From: Bryoerythrophyllum caledonicum
Lineage: Eukaryota; Streptophyta; Bryopsida; Pottiales; Pottiaceae
Assembly (NCBI GenBank): GCA_963971425.1
Contig: OZ020525.1
Location: 1,178,001 to 1,242,000, forward strand
Direction: 5' to 3'
DNA: 64,000 nt
Shown: positions 47,393 to 59,321 of the stretch, piece by piece
How the letters are laid out: each line of letters begins with the position of its first letter
Numbering within the stretch: the stretch's first letter is position 1
The notes under the pieces: generated by a model
The model's database searches: none
Seen by the model: only the letters and a program-made list of their open reading frames with translations
What the model was told of the DNA's origin: nothing
Position numbers and translations under genes: made by a program

Positions 47393-48124
47393 TCATGCGA
47401 GTTGCTAGTGAAGAGTTATAGTTGCAAAGTTGTGTGGAGGAGGTCACCTGTGTCTTTTGTGTGTTGGAGGAGTTCATGGGCTGATTTGGAGCCAAGGAGA
47501 TGCACAAGGGTTGATTTGGAGCTTTGGAGGTGCACACGGGCTTGTTTGAAGCATTGGAGTGCACAAGAGCGAATTTGGAGCATTGCAGGTGATTGGGAAG
47601 GCACAAGAAGTTGGGAGGAGCGGCGGTGGTACACATTCAAGAGTTTGAACCTTGTTAGTGTTCAACCATAGTGCATGTGCTTGTTTACTCTCTAAAAGTG
47701 CTGATTTGAGTGAAGGAGGTGCTTAGATGCACATTAGAGTCTATGTGAAGCTCATTGAGGTTATTGAAGTCCCTATTTGCATGTATGAGCAAATGAGGGG
47801 CTGATTTGATTAGATGAGGTGCAAAGGTGTCCATTTGAGTCTTAAACGATTGGATTTGAGTGTTTGAGTTGCACCTTGCACGTTTGAGCTTAGAAGAGAC
47901 TTGTTTGATTGATTTGAGTGGAAACTTGCACATTAGAGCCTTGAAGGGGTTGATTGGAGTGTGTGAGTTGCCTAGGTGTGTATTAGAGCTCTAAAGGGGC
48001 TAATGTGAGTTTTTGAGGTGCTTGCATGCACATTGGAGCCTAGAAGGGGCTCATTTGAGTGATTGTGGTGCATTTGTGCACATTAGAAACTAGAAGGGGC
48101 TGATTTGAGTGTAAGAGTGTAAAC
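47393..48124 (+). repeat. A2 leader of degenerate tandem repeats
   Basis: 732 bp, nearly identical to the A1 leader, with the units of about 30 bp and about 60 bp described there. Confidence 0.75.
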
Positions 48125-51100
48125 ATGGCCACATTTGAGAACGAGAGTACGAAGGTCATTGACAAGTTCAAAGGGGACAACTTCAACCTTTGGAAGTTCA
48201 AGATGGAGATGGTGTTGGAGTCCATGGACCTTTGGGAGATCGTTGAGGAGACCGAGGAGCCTCCATCATTCGATGATGAGCCAAAGGTGATAAAGGACTA
48301 CAATCGGCGTGTGAAGAAGGCCATGTCGGTGATTGGGCTCAATTTGGTGGATAACCAACTTGCCCACATCAAGAATTGCAAAGGACCAGCGGAAGCATGG
48401 AAGACATTGTGCAACATCCACGAGACGAAGAGTTTGTCGAACATCCTCTTCATTCGCCGCAAATTCTTCACCATCAAGATGCAAGAAGGTGATGACTTGT
48501 TGACCCACATCAATCAAGTGAAGGCCCTCGCGGATCAACTCACATGCTTGGAGGTCCCCGTGAGAGATGAAGATGTGGTCATGACCTTGCTTGAAAGCTT
48601 GCCACCTTCATTTGAGAACTTGATCACCGCGTTGGAGACCTTACGCATGAAGGATCTCACCATGGAGTTTGTAGTGGCGCGAATGATGCACGAAGTATCC
48701 AAGCGCAAGGAGAAAGAGCCCCATGGTGACGACACGGCTTTGGTATCAAAGCAAAGCAAGTCGGGCGGCTCATCTTCTCGTGGCGAGCCAAAGGTGTGTT
48801 ACAATTGCGGCAAACCGGGCCACATTGCACGAAATTGTTTCAAGCCCAAGAAGTGGGAGCGCGACAATGCGAATCAAGCAAAGGAGAAGGAAAATGCCAA
48901 CCATGCGAAGGAGGATGATGACTATGCATTTGCAACTCAAGATGGACCTCATTCCATGTCGTTGTGCAAGTGGATCATGGATTCGGGCGCCACAAAACAC
49001 ATGACACCACATAGGGCGGCATTTGACACATATGAGGTAATTACCTCGCGCAACGTGCATTTGGGTGACGATAGTGTTGTGGATGCCATTGCAGTAGGCT
49101 CCATTGTTGTGGAAGTGCATGTGAGGGGATGTGCGAAGAGGATTACCCTCAAGGATGTCCTCCATGTGCCAAAATTGCAAGCCAACTTGCTCTCGGTGAG
49201 CAAGCTTGTCACAAGTGGAATGAAAGTGCAATTCAATGTCGACGGGTGCACTTTGAGAGCACCAAACGGAGATGTACTTGCGGTGGCACCCCGGGAAGAC
49301 AACTTGTACCAAGTGACCTTCAACAAGGTGTTTGAGGCGGATGCAACCAACTTGGCACAACCATCAACGAAGCGTGATTCAATGGAGCTTTGGCATCGTC
49401 GACTTGGACATTTGAATGTGAGAAGTGTGCGGTTTCTTCAAAGTATGGTAAGTGGTTTGACCCTTGACAAGGAGGAAGCTTCTATGTCCTTTTGCGAAGG
49501 ATGTGTATATGGCAAACATCATAGGGCACCATTTCCAAAGGATGGAGGAACTCGTGCATCCAAGCCTTTGGAGATTGTGCACTCGGACGTGTGTGGTCCA
49601 ATGAGGACCATGTCGATTGGTGGATCAAGGTACTTCGTCACCTTCATTGATGATTTTTCAAGGAAGGTGTGGTTGTATACGTTGAAGACGAAGGGGGAGT
49701 GCCTTGAGAAGTTCAAGGAGTTCAAGGCGCTTGTAGAGACGCAATCGGAGCACAAGATCAAGGCGTTTCGATCGGACAATGGTGGGGAGTTCATTTCTAA
49801 GGCCTTTCAACGTTTCTTGAAGAAGCATGGCATCGAGAGGCAATCATCAACTCCATTCACGCCCGAGCAAAATGGAGTTGCGGAGCGTGCCAACCGCACC
49901 ATTGTGGAGATGGCAAGGAGCATGATTCATGCTCAACACCTCAAGCTTGAGTTTTGGGCGGAAGCGGTGACGAATGCGGTGTACATTCGCAATCGGTGTC
50001 CAACAAGGGCTCTTGTCACCATCACACCACAAGAGGCTTGGAGCGGTCGCAGGCCATGCATTGCACACATGCGAGTCTTTGGTTGTATTGCATATGCAAT
50101 GGTGCCACAAGCCAAGAGGGGTAAGCTCGATGCAAAGGGCACCAAGTGCTTGTTTCTTGGCTATTGTGAGGGTACGAAGGCATATCGCCTCATGTGTGTA
50201 GAGACGGGGAAGATCATTCGAAGTCGTGATGTAGTCTTTGTTGAAGATAGCACTAGCGTTGGTCATGGTTTGGCGATGAGTCCAAGTGGGAGTGATACAC
50301 CGCCGTTGGTGTTGATGGACGAATCTCCAAACCAAGCTTCCACAAAAGATTGTGAAGGCGGTGATGCAAAGAAGGAGGAACAAGCGCATGCCCAAGAAGA
50401 AGGTGTAACGGAGGCACCTTCGTCAACGCCAACACCAAGTGTTAACGAAGGGGAAGGAAGTGTTGAAGAGCCTCGGTATCCACGAAGGGAGCGGCGGGCG
50501 CTTGGAGAGTGGTGGATGAACGACATCTTGCCACAACATGAAGTGGAGCGAGCCAACGTGGCACATCTCGATGATCCATTGAACATGTGCGAAGCTATGC
50601 AATCGGAGGATGCGAGCAAGTGGGAGAAAGCAATGCACGAGGAGTATGACTCACTCATAGCAAATGGCACATGGGAATTGGCTCCCCTTCCAAAGGATCG
50701 CAAGCGAATTGGGTGCAAGTGGGTGTTTCGTACGAAGAAGGATGCTTCGGGCGAAGTTGTGCGCCACAAGGCAAGATTGGTGGCGAAAGGATACTCTCAA
50801 GTGGAAGGTGTTGACTTCCTTGAGACCTTTGCGCCCGTTGCCAAATTCACCACAATTCGGTGCATTCTTGCACTTGGAGCGGCTTTGGACATGGAGATCC
50901 ATCAAATGGATGTGAAGACGGCGTTCTTGAATGGCGAGTTGGAGGAGGAGATCTACATGGAGCAACCCCATGGTTTCGCACAAGAAGGCTTTGAGCATCT
51001 TGTGTGCAAGCTCAAGAAGTCGTTGTACGGAATCAAGCAATCACCTAGGGCATGGTATCAACGAATCGACTCCTTCTTCACCAAAGAAGGCTTCACAAGA

Positions 51101-52117
51101 AGCCAAGCGGATCACTCGTTGTATATCAAGCAAACAAGTGAGTATTTGTTGATAGTACTCATCTATGTGGATGATTTGATCATCTTGGCTAGCCTTATGG
51201 CAATGTTGGCGTGGCTCAAGGCCAAACTCAAGAAGGAGTTTGAGATGAGCGACCTTGGAGAGTCGAGGTACTGTATTGGAGTGGAATTCGAGAGGGATCG
51301 CAAGGCACGCACCATCACTATGAGCCAACGGAAGTACATTGAAGAGGTACTCAAGCGATTCAACATGGAAGAATGCAAGCCCATTGGTACCCCACTTGAC
51401 GTAAATGTCAAGTTGTTAAAGCTCTCGGAAGAAGAGTTTGAGGCCATTCAAGGTGAGATGGAAGGCGTACCATATAAGGGCGGAGTTGGGTCTTTGATGT
51501 ATGCGATGGTAGGCACAAGGGCGGACCTTGCATTTGCGGTGAGTTTGGTGAGCCAATTCATGTCAAGGGCCGGTCCGGCACACTGGAGTGCGGTGAAGCA
51601 CATCATGCGGTACTTGCAAGGTACCTTGGACTTCAAGTTGTGCCTTGGCGGTGACAACATCACCTTGAGTGGGTATTGCGATGCGGATTGGGCGGGAGAT
51701 CTAAATGAACGGCGATCGTCAACAGGGTATGTGTTCTTTGTTGGAGTTGGTGCAATCTCATGAAATTGCAAGAGGCAACCCACCATTGCCTTGTCCACAA
51801 CGGAGGCGGAGTACATGGCCACTAGCCAAAGCACGAAGGAGGCCATTTGGCTTCGCAAGCTATTGGGTGATGTAGGGTTTGTTCAAGAAGGAGCAACGAC
51901 GATCATGTGCAACAATCAAGGGTGCATTGCTCTTGCAAAGAATCCCACACACCACTCACGAGAGAGTGGTGAGATTTGTTTGAAGTATTGTCCAACGGAA
52001 GACATGGTGGCGGATGTGTTGACAAAGGCACTTGCGAAGGAGCGCCATCAACAATTGGTGAAGGCGATGGGATTGCGAGAAGGTAACGACTCGCAAAGTG
52101 GGAGTGTTGGAGTATAG
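48125..52117 (+). pseudogene. Family A gag-pol polyprotein of A2, one nonsense codon
   Basis: Begins MATFENESTKV. The first frame is open for 1212 residues: UBN2-type Gag, knuckle CYNCGKPGHIARNC, protease DSGAT, integrase (LWHRRLGHLN, SDNGGEF, TPEQNGVAERANR), linker of about 60 residues rich in E, S and P, RT with YVDD, and RNase H to GYVFFVGVGAIS. A TGA at 51761-51763 stands where A1 has TGG. Downstream, a 45-bp in-frame deletion after base 51960 removes the TKHIDVQHH segment near the RNase H end. The stop at 52115-52117 is in the 3' LTR. Compared with A1 it keeps the 53-codon linker and has no RT frameshift. It is the better of the two A copies but still disabled in RNase H. Confidence 0.95.
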
Positions 52118-52236
52118 TGTTGCTCGTAGTTATTACGGCATTGTAAATAGTTGTATTGAGGTAGAATGAAAGGGCGGGAGTAAAATGGGAGAAAATGGAG
52201 AGAGGTGTATTGGCACATGTTGCACATGGGCAAGGC
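52105..52236 (+). repeat. 3' LTR of A2, first part
   Basis: The first 132 bp of the LTR. Its last five bases AAGGC (52232-52236) are the target site of B10. Confidence 0.93.
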
Positions 52237-52471
52237 TGTTGAGTATAGAGTGCTAAACTAGTATAGAAAGGTAGGACCAGCCCTACCTTAGAAGATAAGA
52301 AGTAGAAAAGGGTAGCTTGGTGTCATTGTCTCATAAGGATTACAATCAAGAGCTGATGTATTCCATTGATAAGAAGAGCATGGGAAGTGGGAGTATTCAC
52401 CTCCCTCATTGCAAGCTTTACCACCAACTTGTTCATTCTTCATTGTCTTCCTTTCATTTCATTCTTCAATA
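52237..52471 (+). repeat. 5' LTR of B10
   Basis: 235 bp, TGTTGAGTATAG to TTCTTCAATA. Confidence 0.95.
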
Positions 52472-52485
52472 GGTTATGGGCCCAC
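52472..52485 (+). other. Primer-binding site of B10
   Basis: GGTTATGGGCCCAC with no gap after the LTR, the reverse complement of the initiator tRNA-Met anticodon stem-loop. Confidence 0.8.
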
Positions 52486-53056
52486 GAACGTGAGTTGCGA
52501 AGGAGGGGAGGGCTGATCTACTTGGAGCAAGCTTGGAGCACCTTGGGAGAGCCGGATTGCTCAACATTGTGCCTTGGTGAGTGTTTGCTTGTTGTTGTGT
52601 TGTTGAGAGGTCGTTTGGGTGGATTTGAGGCTCATTGGAGCAACTAGGGTTTCATGTGTCTTGATTTAGGGTTAGGTCAGCACATTTGACCTTGGGATTG
52701 TGCTCTTGATGTTTGGAGTGCCCATTTGAGTGCATTAGAGTGCATGGTGTTGCACTAGTGTCTAAACTAGTGAGTTTAGTGGATGTGCACTTTAAGAGGG
52801 GCTGATGTGGACTAGAGGTGCCAAGGTGAGTGCCTAGGAACGTGTGAAGCACTAGAGGTGCTGACTTGAGTGTTTAGAGTGGTCATCTACCCTAGAGGTG
52901 CTAAAGGGAGAGCTTAGGGTTGCAAGTGACACTAATAGGGCTGATTTGCACTTGCATGTGCACTTGGTATAGTGTTTTGAGTGCATAGGAGTTGCGAGGG
53001 TCTTGTGAAGAGGGCTGAAGTGCTTGGAGTGAGTGGGAGCTACTCCACACCAAGCT
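52486..53056 (+). other. B10 leader
   Basis: 571 bp with several GGGCTGAT and TAGAGGTGC motifs spaced 40-60 bp apart. No coding was seen. Confidence 0.7.
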
Positions 53057-56000
53057 ATGGCTTCAAGTGAAGGAGAGGGGCTACGGCTCGTGGACAAGTT
53101 CAATGGAGACAACTTCAGCCTATGGAAGTTTAAGATGGAGATGATCCTCTCCGCCAAGGACCTATGGGACATCGTGGATCAAACGGAGCTGCCCCCACCA
53201 CCCACGGCCGATGAGAAGGACAAGAAAGACTATGAGCGGCGTTGCAAGCGTGCCTTTGCGGTGATTGCCACCAACTTGGTGGACAAGGAGATGGCGCACA
53301 TCAAGGCTTGCAAAGGACCAGCGGAAGCGTGGACCACGTTGTGCAACATACACGAGACCAAGAGCCTCTCCAACATCTTGTTTTTGAGAAGGAAGTTCTT
53401 CACGGTGAAGATGGAGGAAGGCGGCGACATGTTGGATCACATCAACAAGGTAAAGTCCCTTGCGGACCAGCTCACTTGTTTAGATGTGCCCGTGAAAGAC
53501 GAAGATGTTGTTATGACCTTGCTTGAAAGCCTTCCACCATCGTACGAGCACTTGATCACGGCCTTGGAGACGCGGCCCGTGAAGGAGCTCACCGTGGAGT
53601 TCATTACCGCACGACTTATGCATGAAGTGTCCAAGAGGAAGGAGAGGGAACCTCAAGGTGAAGATGCGGCAATGATCTCACGTCAAGACAAGAAGGGCAG
53701 CTCTAGCACAAGGCAAGAGGCGCGTACGTGCTACAAGTGTGGCAAACCGGGCCACATTGCTCGCAATTGTTGGAGCAACAAGGAAGTGGCCAACAATGCA
53801 AGAGATGAGGTAAGCCACAATGACTTTGTGTTTGTGGCCAATGGCGGGGCAGCCAACACCTCCATGAACAATTGGATTGTTGATTCGGGGGCCACACAAC
53901 ACATGACACCCCACAAGCATGCCTTTGACACGTATGAGTCCATTTCGGGGCGCAACGTGTTTATGGGAGACAACGGCGTGGTGGAGGTGGTGGGCAAGGG
54001 TTCCATCGTGGTGGAGAGCAACGTGGAGGGCCAGCGGAGGCGCATCGTGGTGCACGACGTGCTCCATGTGCCCAAGTTGCATGCCAACTTGCTATCGGTG
54101 AGCAAGCTCGTATCAAGAGGGTTGGTGGTGCAATTCAACACCAAAGGATGTGCGGTGCGCTCTTGTGAAGGTAATTTGATTGCCACATCTTCAATGGAGG
54201 CCAACTTGTATCGATTGGAGCTCAAGGTGGTGAGTGGGGCTGATGTGGGTTGCCTAGCACACACATCGACCAACGGGCCACTCATGGAGCTTTGGCATAG
54301 AAGGATGGGCCATCTCAATGCGAAGGGAGTCAAGGCGTTGCAAGGCATGGCAAACGGCATGGACCTAGGCAAGGCTCCATCCAATGTGGTGCCATTTGCT
54401 TGTGAAGGGTGCATTGAAGGCAAGCTTGCAAGGCAGCCCTTCCCTACCGATGGTGCGGAGCGTGCCACGAAGGTGTTAGAGTTGGTCCATTCGGATGTGT
54501 GCGGGCCAATGAAGACGACATCTTTTGGAGGAGCAAGGTACTTCCTCACCTTCATTGATGACTTTTCAAGGAAGGTGTGGGTGTATGTGCTCAAGTGCAA
54601 GAGTGAGGTGCTACCACGCTTCAAGGAGTGGAAGAGCTTGGTTGAGAAGCAATCGGAGCACAAGGTGAAGGTATTGCGCTCCGACAATGGCGGCGAGTAC
54701 ACGGGCAAGGCATTCGATGAGTTCTTGCGCAAGCATGGCATTGCGAGGAACACATCAGCCCCCTACACTCCACAACAAAATGGTGTTGCGGAGGTGCAAA
54801 CCGCACCATTGTGGAGATGGCGCGGTCCATGTTGTATGCCCAAGAGCTTGGGCGTGAGTTTTGGGCTGAGGCGGTGTGTACCGCGGTGTACACACGCAAC
54901 CGGTGCCCTAGTAGGGCTCTCCAAGGTGTGACGCCCGAAGAAGCATGGAGCGGTAAGCGTCCCACCATCTCCCACATGCGTGTCTTTGGTTGTGTAGCTT
55001 ATGCAAAAGTGCCCGATGAGAGGAGGACCAAGCTTGATGCAAAGGCCATCAAGTGCTTGTTCCTTGGATATTGTGAGGGCACGAAGGCGTATAGGCTGAT
55101 TTGCATCGCAACGAAGAAGATAATCAAGAGCCCGGACGTGGAGTTCTTCGAAGACAAGGAGTCTTTGAAGGAGCATCCAAGTGGGAGTGTTGATGAAGGA
55201 CCAGCCCTTGAGGTGGACGGCTCCTTCAAATCCGATGATGATGAAGAGTTTGAAGAAGAGCCAAAGCCTTTGGTGGTGCAACCAGCCCTTTGTGGCCCTT
55301 CGGAGAGCTTTGTGGACGGAGGGGAAGGCACCATTGATGAAGAGGTGGAGGGCCAGCCCAAGCATAGAGGGCAATCGGCTCCTATTCTTCGTGCGAGGAC
55401 AAGGAGGATTGCAAGGGAGGCTCCACCGCAGCCACCACCAAGGAAAGATGACAACGACACCACGGAGGCGTCTCGGTACTCGAGGAGGGTGCGCAAGCCA
55501 CTTGGAGAGTGGTGGAAGAACCACATCTTGCCCCCACGTGATGTGGAGCGTGCAAACGTGGCTGCCATTGCGGAGCCTCACACCATGAGTGAGGCCATAC
55601 ACTCGCAAGATGCGAGCAAGTGGGAGCTAGCCATGCAAGAAGAGTATGACTCCTTGATGGCCAATGGAACGTGGGAGTTGGCACCATTGCCTTCAAACCG
55701 CAAGCGTGTAGGGTGCAAGTGGGTCTTTCGAACGAAGAGGGATGCCAATGGTGACATCGTGAGGTACAAGGCAAGGCTCGTCGCAAAGGGCTTCTCACAA
55801 GTTGAAGGTGTGGACTTCAATGAGACCTTTGCTCCCGTTGCGAAGTTTAGCACCATTCGGTGCATGTTAGCGCTCGGGGCAGCCATGGACTTGGAGATCC
55901 ATCAAATGGATGTGAAGACGGCCTTCTTGAATGGAGAGTTGGAGGAGGATGTGTACATGGACCAGCCACCGGGGTTTGTGCAAGAAGGCCAAGCCCACCT

Positions 56001-57174
56001 TGTGTGCAAGTTGAAGAAGAGCCTTTATGGGCTCAAGCAATCTCCACGTGCTTGGTATGAGAGCTTCCATGCATTCTTCACAAGGGAGGGCTTCACAAGG
56101 AGCATGGCGGACCATTCATTGTACATCAAGCAAACAACGGACTACTTCATGGCGGTGGTCATCTACGTGGACGACGTGATCTTGTTGGTAAGTGGCATGT
56201 TGATGATGAGGAAGTTGAAGGGCAGCCTTGAAGAGGAGTATGACATGAGTGATCTAGGTGAGTTGCATTTCTTCTTGGGAGTTCACATTGAGAGGGATAG
56301 GGCAGCCCTCACCATCACCATGCACCAACGGAGCTACATCGAGGGTGTGCTCCAACGGTTTGGCATGGAGGATTGCAAGCCCATTGGCACACCTTTGGAT
56401 GCAAAGGCGCCATTGGTGAAGCTTGGCGATGAAGAGTTTCAACACCATGAGGAAGGTATGTTGGATATCCCCTACAAGGAGAGTGTGGGTTGTCTAATGT
56501 ATGCAATGGTAGCCACAAGGGCTGACCTTGCATTTGCGGTAAGCGTGGTGTCTCAATTCATGTCCAAGCCCGGTCCTATGCATTGGGCAGCGATGAAGAG
56601 GATCATGAGGTACTTGAAGGGCACCATGGAGATGAAGTTGACTCTTGGAGGCAAAGACATCAGCCTTCATGGATATTGCGATGCGGATTGGGGAGGCGAT
56701 GCAAGCACAAGGAAGTCCACGACGGGCTATGTCTTCTTCCTTGGAGTGGGCGCCATATCGTGGAATAGCAAGCGTCAACCAACGGTGGCTCTATCAACCA
56801 CGGAAGCGGAGTACATGGCGGCGAGCCAATCCGCCAAGGAGGCCATTTGGCTAAGGCAATTGATGGCTGATGTAGGGTATGTGCAATGGGAGGCAACCAC
56901 CATCATGTGCGACAACCAAGGTTGCATTGCACTCGCGAAGAACCCCAAGCACCACTCACGAACGAAGCACATAGATGTGCAACACCATTTCATTCGAGAG
57001 AAGATTGAAGATGAGGTAATTGAGTTGCGGTATTGCCCCACGGAGCACATGGTGGCTGATGTGCTCACAAAGGCACTTGGAAGTGAGCGACATGTGATGT
57101 TGAGCAAGGCAATGCGCTTAGAGTCCAAGGACTCCTCGCTAAGTGGGAGTGTTGAGTATAGAGTGCTAAACTAG
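53057..57174 (+). pseudogene. Family B gag-pol polyprotein of B10, single frameshift
   Basis: ATG at 53057 (MASSEGEGLRLVDKFNGDN), chosen because B2 and B6 share it. Gag with UBN2-type region (LWKFKMEMILSAKDLWDIVD), knuckle CYKCGKPGHIARNC, protease DSGAT, LWHRRMGHLN, integrase DNGGEY and YTPQQNGVAE, then a one-base deletion at about 54793 relative to B1 and B2. The other frame continues from about 54795 with EMARSMLYAQ, an acidic linker (KSDDDEEFEEEPK), RT with YVDDVILL, RNase H with [10 protein letters not shown] and STTEAEYMA, and stops at 57172-57174 inside the 3' LTR. All catalytic motifs are visible. A programmed frameshift is unlikely, since other B copies are in frame here. Confidence 0.95.
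57141..57149 (+). other. Polypurine tract of B10
   Basis: AAGTGGGAG adjoining the 3' LTR and overlapping the pol frame. Confidence 0.8.
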
Positions 57175-57384
57175 TATAGAAAGGTAGGACCAGCCCTACC
57201 TTAGAAGATAAGAAGTAGAAAAGGGTAGCTTGGTGTCATTGTCCCATAAGGATTACAATCAAGGGCTGATGTATTCCATTGATAAGAAGAGCATGGGAAG
57301 TGGGAGTATTCACCTCTCTCATTGCAAGCTTTACCACCAACTTGTTCATTCTTCATTGTCTTCCTTTCATTTCATTCTTCAATA
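57150..57384 (+). repeat. 3' LTR of B10
   Basis: 235 bp, followed by target duplication AAGGC. Confidence 0.95.
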
Positions 57385-57674
57385 AAGGCAAAGTCAAAAG
57401 AGAAGGACCAGCCCACTTGTGTTGACTTAGCCAAGTCAAAGTAGGGGCATGAAAGTCAAGTGGGTGGTGGCAAAAGTCTTTGGGCGGCCATGACGCCCAT
57501 GTGGGTTGTAAAGACATGGAAGTTGCATGAGAAGGCACTAGGAATGTGTCTTGTGCAATTGTATAAGTAAAGGCCTTCGAAAGAAGGCAAACATCTCATT
57601 CCAAGCATTGTTTGTACTACCTTGTGTGTATCTTTGCTAGTGCAACCATCTCTCTTCTTCTATTTACTTCAATA
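57385..57674 (+). repeat. 3' LTR of A2, second part
   Basis: The remaining 285 bp of the LTR plus the 5-bp duplicate. It ends TACTTCAATA at 57674 and supplies upstream sequence, including TATAAG, to the fused gene that follows. Confidence 0.93.
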
Positions 57675-57716
57675 CTATGGGACATCGCGGATCAATCAGA
57701 GCTGCCCACACCATCT

Positions 57717-59321
57717 ATGGCCGATGAGAACGAGAAGGACTATGAGTGGCCTTCCAAACGCACCTTTGCGGTTATTGCCACCAACTTGGTGGACAAGGAG
57801 ATGGCGCTCATCAAGGCTTGCAAGGGACCAGCGGAAGCGTGGACCACGTTGTGCAACATACACGAGATCAAGAGCCTCTCCAACATCTTGTTTTTGAGGA
57901 GGAAGTTCTTCACGGTGAAGATGGAGGAGGGCGGCGACATGTTGGATCACATCAACAAGGTAAAGTCCCTTGCGGACCAGCTCACTTATTTAGATGTGCC
58001 CGTGAAAGATGAAGATGTTGTCATGACCTTGCTTGAGAGCCTTCCACCATCGTACGAGCACTTGATTACGGCCTTGGAGACGCGGCCTGTGAAGGAGTTG
58101 ACCGTGGAGTTCATTACCGCACGGCTTATGCATGAGGTGTCAAAGAGGAAGGAGAGAGAGCCTCAAAGTGAAGATGCGGCCATGATCTCACGCAAAGACA
58201 ATAAGGGCAGCTCTAGCACAAGGCAAGAGGCGCGTACGTGCTACAAGTGTGGCAAACCGAGCCACATTACTCGCAATTGTTGGAGCAATAAAGAAGTGGC
58301 CAACAATGCAAGAGATGAGGTAAACCATAATGACTTTGTGTTTGTGGCCAATGGCGGGGCAGCCAACACCTCCATGAACAATTGGATTGTTGTTTCGGGG
58401 GCCACACAACACATGACACCCCACAAGCGTACCTTTGAGACTTATGAGCCCATTTCGGGGCGCAACGTGTTTATGGGTTCGGGGCGCAACGTGTTTAAGG
58501 CATTTCGAGGCTGGAGAGATGTACCATGTCTGTGGACATTTACACAGTGTGCAAAGTACATTGCCTGGTGTCATTTCGGACAAATGTGGCGGCAATCGCG
58601 GTATTTGCAATTTCTGAAATACGACAAGGGTAATTTAAATTATTGTACCAATGAAGTGTTCAAAGAACGGTGCATCCAAATGTACCAGCACATCTATAAC
58701 ACGGCAAAGGTTCACCGGAACGAGGTGAATCTATCCATTTTACGTACGGTGTATTCTGAAATTATACTCGGAGTAGTAGTCGATTGGAGGACGATGGAAA
58801 TACAACCAAACTCCAAGATGACTCCAATATCCACGTCGTCACTACCAATAGAGCGCAAGATTCTGGGCGAAGCTCTAGGAAAAAAGGCCAAGGAGGTTGA
58901 AGTTCCAAACGAGGAAGTCGTGTAGTCTGACACTTCCAGTGACGACTCGGATACTAGGTGTGACTCAACTATTCGCAAATAGATTGAAGGCTTTATTAAA
59001 TGCCATTGGCTAGATTCTGCCCTCCAAGAAACACCGACAATTGGAGAAGATTCCGGCAAGGAAGAAGATCAAACTGAGATGGACGCGTTTGCATATGAGA
59101 ACATCAATGAAAACCTAGAGTCTTTTGATGATGTTCCAATTGGACGAGAGGCTCATCTTCAACTTCTTGCTAAATATCAGCAAAGTTTACAGGAAAACAA
59201 GAATCTACTAGAAGAAGCCAACTGCAACAAAGAAGAACTTCAAAAATTACGCGCTGTACACCAAGATAAGGACAATCAAATCCAGGAATACGTGAAGTTG
59301 GTGTTTACTTCAAAGTCGTAG
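57717..59321 (+). pseudogene. Fusion of family B gag with a GW-C-H domain gene
   Basis: ATG at 57717 opens 402 codons to a TAG at 58923. Codons up to about 58455 are family B Gag: [14 protein letters not shown], knuckle CYKCGKPSHITRNC, and the protease site changed from DSGAT to VSGAT, so the catalytic Asp is lost. A 23-bp duplicated stretch (TCGGGGCGCAACGTGTTTA) marks the joint at about 58455-58498. The frame then continues unbroken into the GW-C-H domain: RGWRDVPCLWTFTQCAKY, CHFGQMW, YCTNEVFKERC, VYSEIILGVVVDW. Past the TAG and another at 58979, the same frame holds an acidic part and a coiled-coil-like tail (LLAKYQQSLQENKNLLEEAN) to 59321. The A2 LTR just upstream could drive it. Whether it is expressed is unknown. 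Confidence 0.8.

Larger units (their letters stand above)
52237..57384 (+). mobile_element. Complete Ty1/copia retrotransposon, family B copy 10 (B10)
   Basis: 5148 bp, LTRs 52237-52471 and 57150-57384 (about three differences), perfect target duplication AAGGC (52232-52236 and 57385-57389). It is the best preserved B copy: only one frame break in gag-pol was found. It lies inside the A2 3' LTR and so is younger than A2. Confidence 0.96.
46962..57674 (+). mobile_element. Family A copy 2 (A2), interrupted by B10
   Basis: 5' LTR 46962-47378, PBS 47379-47392, leader to 48124, gag-pol 48125-52117, polypurine tract 52095-52104. The 3' LTR is split into 52105-52236 and 57385-57674 by B10. Removing B10 and one duplicate restores a 417-bp LTR. 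Flanks are TGAGG (left, B9 minus strand) and CTATG (right, B11 plus strand), so there is no target duplication. A2 therefore sits on a rearrangement joint. Confidence 0.94.

Noticed and set aside
48770-49360. Minus-strand frame of 196 codons opposite family A gag
   Set aside because: Antisense shadow of the gag-protease region, with no start context or motif of its own.
53731-54753. Long minus-strand open frame of 340 codons opposite the B10 gag-pol gene (also opposite B1 and B2)
   Set aside because: It is the antisense shadow of a conserved, GC-biased coding region. It recurs in every B copy and shows no domain.
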